From positions 248,001-312,000 of the forward strand of contig JAACJO010000003.1 of the NCBI GenBank assembly GCA_013368445.1: a stretch of 64,000 bases of DNA, given 5' to 3'. The notes under the pieces were generated by a model. It saw only the letters and a list, made by a program, of their open reading frames with translations. It had not been told where the DNA came from and made no database searches. The position numbers were made by a program, and so were the translations under genes. This DNA is from Leucocoprinus leucothites (Eukaryota > Basidiomycota > Agaricomycetes > Agaricales > Agaricaceae). Shown piece by piece: positions 59,347 through 64,000 of the stretch (position 1 is the stretch's first letter; each line of letters opens with the position of its first letter).

Positions 59347-59986
59347 TGTTATAGTGACGCCGGCCAGGTCCTAAGCTGGCGCGATAAGTATCGGGTTGAT
59401 CTTATCAAAGGGGACTCCTTCTCAGTAAGTGACAAAGTCGTTCACTAAGTCAGAGTTATAATATGGCAATTATAATAGTAAAGACTTCAGTAATTGAGAT
59501 CTTAGAGTTTAAGTTCAATTCGACTTTGTATAGATAAAGGCTTGTATTGAGTCTCCACCTAACCAAGTAGAAACGATGTTTCTCCTTGGTAGATGTTGAT
59601 GACTTATATATGATACAAGTCTGTATCTATTATTAACTAGGGCTAAGGGCTTCTAATGAAAGAAGAGAAGTGTACAGCTTCCTTAACACTAATTAAACTA
59701 TATAAGACGTGATCTGTCAAAGAAGCTTTAGAAGTTCTTCTTTGATCATCTGATCGATCACAAGGTAAGTCCAAATATAGTGCAGCTATATTTAACAATC
59801 ACATGTTATCAGAATATAAACAAAACCAAACAAGTCAAAATGAGTCAAAGTAAACGAGTCAAAATAAACTAGAAAATACAAGAGCAAATAAGAGGAAAAC
59901 ATAATTGCAATATTACTTAAGTAAAGCTAATATTGACTTTGTATTGTAGATGGAACAAATGCTAGATATAATCAATATACATAACA
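59347..59986 (-). mobile_element. 3' LTR of the Gypsy element (640 bp), at the right inversion breakpoint
   Basis: Read on minus: TGTTATGTATATTG...GTCACTATAACA. On its inner side it follows the polypurine tract of the Gypsy body; its outer flank is AGGAA (59,342-59,346), matching the complement of the flank at 54,016-54,020. It has the short AGAAGTTCTTC form. Confidence 0.92.
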
Positions 59987-59999
59987 TTATCCCTTTCCT
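59987..59999 (-). other. Polypurine tract of the Gypsy element
   Basis: Minus-strand AGGAAAGGGATAA immediately before the TG of the LTR, as expected for the plus-strand primer of an LTR retrotransposon. This assigns LTR family A to Ty3/Gypsy and sets its sense direction. Confidence 0.8.
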
Positions 60000-60036
60000 A
60001 GCTAAGATGTCCACATCTTAGTAACTATCTAAGTCA

Positions 60037-61386
60037 CTAAGGTAAATTACCTTCACCATCTATGTTGAAGTTGGCTTCATCATTGTAATGAGATTCATAA
60101 TTGCCATCTTCATATGGGGGTGTAAGGGGGTGGTCTCCTTCATAGATACGAGAAGTTTGACTGTGATGGGGACGTCTGTTTGGACTGCATCCTTGATGGT
60201 TTGGATGGGAGGAATGGACTGAGGTCTGGAGATGACCATACTGTCTTTCTCGTGGTGTGGGTTTATGGCCTCATCGCGGCATAAAAGGAGGGTTGTAGGT
60301 GGGGCTGAGAGTGGTGGTGTTAATGGCTGTGGATGTTGGATTATGTCATTTGGATCAAAGTCCATCAACATTGGTGATGGGGGCACCGTGATTGCCAGTT
60401 GGTACACCAGACTGGCAGGGCTGTACTCTGGTAGACTCGGTGATGGACTGCAGAGCAAGAGCCTTGGTGGCATCGACTCCCTTGGTAATGGAAAGTGCTG
60501 CCAGGGCGACTGGGGGTAGATCCCATCGAGCAATTCCTTTATAAGGATTTCGGGAACAATACTTGGTGAAATGGCCGGGGGCGAAAGTGTTGCACCAGGT
60601 GCAATGATATCCCGGGCAAAGTGTCTTGATATGACCCATTCCGTGACATATGTCACAGGTTTGACTAGTACATCCAGGGCGAGTCATATCTCGATTGGTA
60701 TTTTGAGGAGGCTCGTTAGTAGGCATTGGAGGGGGTGTACTTGGTAATATGGCATTGTGTGTAGCCACATCATGACGTTGTTGAGGTTTGATGCTAGGTG
60801 GGGAAGTTTTTCTCTCGTCATCAGCTGAGGTGCGCTCAGAATTCTGTGCACGTTGCTCTGGAGCTTGTTGACGCTTGAGCATAGCAAAGTAATCTCCATC
60901 CGGGTTGGTGCGTTGGATGTGTCAGATGATGTTCTGAGTATAGGGACCCCTAGGGATATGGCATGCCAGGTTACTAAGATGGAAGTCCATTTCTTCCTGG
61001 AGATGCTTGTATTCACTTCTTGCAGAAGCGAGAGCATCAAGGTGATTCCTGATGTTGTAGACATATGAAGTGAGTCTAGGATTGCTGCCATAGGTGGACA
61101 GAAAGTCAACAGCTGTCTGTTCTCAAAGAAATGCACATCGTAGGGTGGCATTCTCTTTATAGGGTGAAGAGTTTTCACTGCTAGTGTCTCTGCCTGCACT
61201 ATTTCTGGCAGGGGATTTGGTGCCTTGTTCTTGTGATGGGGCAAGACCAGGACTTTCCTCGACCTTGTTTGCATCATCGATGGTGTTGGTCGGTGTAGTA
61301 GGAGGGGTAAGAGGTGAGGGCGATTTGCAAATAATAGTTCCAAAGACTGGTACTGCTGGTTGTTCAGTGACTTCTGGAGTAGTCAT
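60037..61386 (-). pseudogene. Gag-like zinc-knuckle ORF downstream of pol
   Basis: A single frame of about 449 codons runs from ATG 61,386 to TAG 60,039-60,037. The N-terminus is Pro/Thr/Ser-rich and low-complexity, followed by a helical segment (NIRNHLDALASARSEYKHLQ), a Gln-rich linker, and a Cys/His block CDICHGMGHIKTLC..CTWC.....GHFTKYC (about 60,660-60,560), which resembles nucleocapsid zinc knuckles. The tail is acidic (YEDGNYESHYNDEANF). All in-frame interruptions I found are TGA (61,125; 60,924; 60,357; about 60,348; and in PR*GHKP). It starts 15 nt after the pol stop on the same strand. It could be gag of this element in an unusual position, or an accessory protein. Confidence 0.65.
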
Positions 61387-61401
61387 TGAAGCTGGGGAAT
61401 G

Positions 61402-64000
61402 TTAGGAGAGATTATGTTGGGTTTTATACTCTTGAATTATTTCTTTTGAATTTTCAAGATTTTTCTCTGGTTCTCATAAGTCTTTGGTAGGCCTGTATCC
61501 TTTCCATCGAATTAGGTATTCTATTTTTGTTCCTGAGTGTAGTCTGCGAGTTCTATGATTTAGGACTACTTTGACTTCGTATTGTTCTTCTCCTGAGACA
61601 AGAACAGGTGGTGGTTTAGGGTTGTGTTTCCCATAAATGTCATTCTCAGTTACTGGCATGAGAAGTGAAGTGTGGAATTTGTTGTGAATCTTCCACTTTG
61701 GTGGTAGTCTAAGTTTGTAGTTGACTGGAGAGGTTTTTCTAATAATAGTAAATGGACCTTCTCTTCTTTGGTTGAGCTTCTTAGAAGCATAGGGCAAAGG
61801 GAGATTTCGGTTATCTAACCAAACTCGGTCTCCTACTTTGAATGGTGTCCATGGTTGGTTCTTTCATTGAGCCATCATGAGACGTGTTTGTTCATGTGCC
61901 TCTAGGGCTGCTTCTTGAACTTGTTCTAAGAATAAGGACTTCTCATTGATAGAAGGTGTGTCTGTCTCTATATCTGAGATGAACACTTGTGGGTTATATC
62001 CCAATATTAATTCATATGGTGAGTGTTTTCTTCCAGAATGGGGTTTTGTATTGTGTACAAATTCAATCATTGGAAGTGCTCATTTCCATATGGTCGGATT
62101 TTGTGATGTGTAAACTGCTAAGTAAAACTCGATTTCTTGGTTGTACCTTTCAGTAGTGCCATCTGTCTGTGGATGATATGCTGTAGATAGGGCTGGTGTA
62201 ATGTTGAGTTTTTTGTATAATTTTTGCATTGATTTAGCAGCAAATCATGGATCTTGATCTGAGATTATTTTGTTGGGTGTTCTGTATTTCCACAAAATAC
62301 TTTGTCAATAAGAATTTCAGCAATGCCATCAGCATTTACTGTCTTCTTTGTCGGAGTTAGGATTATCCCTTTTGTAAGTCCATGGTCCACTATGGACAAT
62401 ATACAATCATATCCGTTGTCAGGTGGTAGATCTGTAATAAGATCCATTGATATTTGGGAAAAGGGCCTTGTGGAAGAAGGGCCTTTAATTGTTTGCATTG
62501 GTGGTTTAACTGGATGACAGTTGATTTTGTACTGTTGACAAATAGGGCATCCTTTCATGTAGTTCTGAACATATGTGTTCATTCCAGGCCAGTAAACTAA
62601 TTTAGATAGTTTATGGAACGTTTCGGCTGTTCCTGGGTGTCCTGATGTCTTGTGATCATGTACACATTGTAGAAGTCTTCTTTTTAGTTCGGCATCTTCA
62701 GGTATCACATGTCTTCCCTGATATTTATAAATGCCATCATCTTCTGTAAATCTTTCAGATGGGGTGATCTTCTCTTGTTTATTTTTAATTTCTTCTTTAA
62801 TTTCTTCAAAAAGGAAGTTAATGAACTTTTCTGATGGTATTGCAACGAGATCTTCGTTATCTTTCCTTCTGGGACTAGGTCTGGTCTTCTACTCAATGTG
62901 TCAGCAAGAGTATTTTTGTTTCCAGCCAGGTGTTTTATTGAGTAATGGAAGCATGTCATGTATAGCATCCATCTGGCTTGTCTTCGATTCAATTGTTGTG
63001 GTTCTCGCCACCTGGTGAGATTCTCGTGATCAGACCATATGATGATAGGGTGTGCTGATCCTTCAAGGTAGTGTTGCATTCCTTTAGTGCTCTAATAATA
63101 GCAAGGAATTCTTGGTCGGACACATGATAGTTTCGTTCTGCAGGGTTAAGGGTTTGTGAATAATAAGCCACAGGGTGCTTATCTCCATTTGAATCTCTTT
63201 GGAGTAATACTGCACCAGTAGCAAATGCGGAAGCATCACATTCAATTTCGAATGGCTTTGATTCATCAACTATTTGAGTATAGGTTGCTTAAGGAATTGT
63301 TCCTTGAGCTTCTGGGTTCCATTCGAATTTCGTTGTTTTGCAAAGTAATGCATTAAGTGGTTGTGTGATAGCTGAGAAGTTGTGGATGAATTTGCGATAG
63401 AAGTTGCAGAAAACCAATAAACTGTCTGATATTTCGGACAGACTTGGGTACAGGCCAATCCTGTATTCCTTTAGTTTGATTGGGTCCATTTCAATAGAGT
63501 CAGGGTTATGATAACTCCGAGATACTCTAGACGTTGCTTCTCAAATTCGCATTTCTCAGTCTTTAAATACAACTCGTTCTGTTGTAGAATTTTCAAGACT
63601 TGTTTAGTAAGTCTTTCAAGTTGTTCTTTTGTTTTCACATGGATAAGAATGTCATCCATGTAGATAATAACTCCGCCTTTCTCAGTAAGGTCTTTGAATA
63701 TGTGATCCATCATGGATTGGAAAGTAGCAGGGAATTTGTCATTCCAAAGAACATAACTGTAGGTTCGTATAACCCATTGGGGTGCGGAATGCCACTTTCC
63801 ATTCATGTCCTTCATGTATTTGGATGTTATTGTATCCGAGTTGGACATCTAACTTGGTAAACCAATTAGATCCTTTGAGTTTATCCATGATTCGTGATAT
63901 GCTCGGTATTGGGTGAGCATTCTTTATCATATTCTTATTAAGGAATCGATAGTCTTGACATGGCATAAGTCTCCTCCTTTCTTTCCTATGAAGAAGAAAG
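61402..64000 (-). pseudogene. Ty3/Gypsy pol (RT, RNase H, integrase, chromodomain-like end), partial
   Basis: It enters from the right edge inside the reverse transcriptase: MPCQDYRFLNKNMIKNAHPI, FTKLDVQLGYNNIQI, then IIYMDDILIHVK (YMDD, about 63,665-63,630). RNase H follows ([32 protein letters not shown]), then the integrase zinc-binding region (VHDHKTSGHPGTAETF; CPICQQYK) and core (ISMDLITDLPPDNGYD; STAYHPQTDGTTERYN), GDRVWLDNRN, and a chromodomain-like end (YEVKVVLNHR; YLIRWKGYR). Integrase after RNase H defines Ty3/Gypsy. Stops: TGA at 61,476, 61,866, 62,082 and 62,247, plus TAA near 63,289 (TIP*ATYTQ). Natural end TAA is 61,404-61,402. Confidence 0.9.

Noticed and set aside
60060..60656. 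198-codon stop-free frame as a separate gene
   Set aside because: The zinc knuckles and the acidic tail lie in a different frame, interrupted only by TGA codons; the stop-free frame is a shadow of it.
1..64000. CRISPR arrays, rRNA or tRNA genes
   Set aside because: No regularly spaced short repeats with unique spacers, and no tRNA or rRNA signature recognised by eye; a tRNAscan run would settle the tRNA question.

Overview
The window looks like nuclear DNA of an agaricomycete (mushroom-forming) basidiomycete. The reasons are introns of about 50 nt with GTRNGT/YAG or GC-AG borders and CTAAT-like branch sites, NACHT-type STAND NTPases of the basidiomycete kind, Plavaka-type (CACTA-like) transposons, a Tc1/mariner element, Ty3/Gypsy and Ty1/Copia elements, and JmjC-like and 2OG-oxygenase-like genes. 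No bacterial or phage features were seen. Everything here was read by eye, without any database search.

Region 1 (1-27,768) is a tandem segmental array. One module, a HEATR5/Laa1-like HEAT-repeat gene (+) converging on a NACHT NTPase gene (-), is repeated. HEAT copies start at 191, 8,787, 16,511 and 22,958. NACHT copies span 8,075-4,892, 16,036-13,487 and 22,483-19,940, and a fourth survives only as a 75-bp 3' stub at 27,694-27,768. All HEAT copies share an early frameshift and carry different internal deletions. The NACHT copies are better kept; the middle one has a single visible nonsense codon. The array is a patchwork: the 5' part of HEAT copy 1 resembles copy 3, but its 3' part matches copy 2, including about 1.2 kb that looks identical.

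Region 2 (27,769-60,000) is a CpG-poor transposon graveyard. It holds a DUF6698-like gene split by a solo LTR, a long Plavaka relic (35.1-38.7 kb), a 2OG-oxygenase-like gene split by a Tc1 element with 215-bp inverted repeats, a JmjC-like gene split by two solo LTRs, a Copia pol fragment, and a second Plavaka whose two halves lie on opposite strands. The matching flanks TTCCT (54,016-54,020) and AGGAA (59,342-59,346), with a reading frame and intron that resume across the break, show that 54.0-59.9 kb was inverted by recombination between two oppositely oriented Gypsy LTRs.

Region 3 (59,347-64,000) is the 3' part of a minus-strand Ty3/Gypsy element that runs off the window. It has pol, then a gag-like zinc-knuckle ORF 15 nt downstream, a polypurine tract and the 3' LTR. 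That LTR defines the family of solo LTRs at 6,184, 47,743, 51,286, 54,021 and 55,791.

The best candidates for unusual biology are the NLR-like NACHT/HEAT array with conversion-driven mosaicism, the LTR-mediated inversion, the Gypsy element with a gag-like ORF 3' of pol, and the Tc1 element whose inverted repeats are themselves bordered by transposon-end-like sequences.
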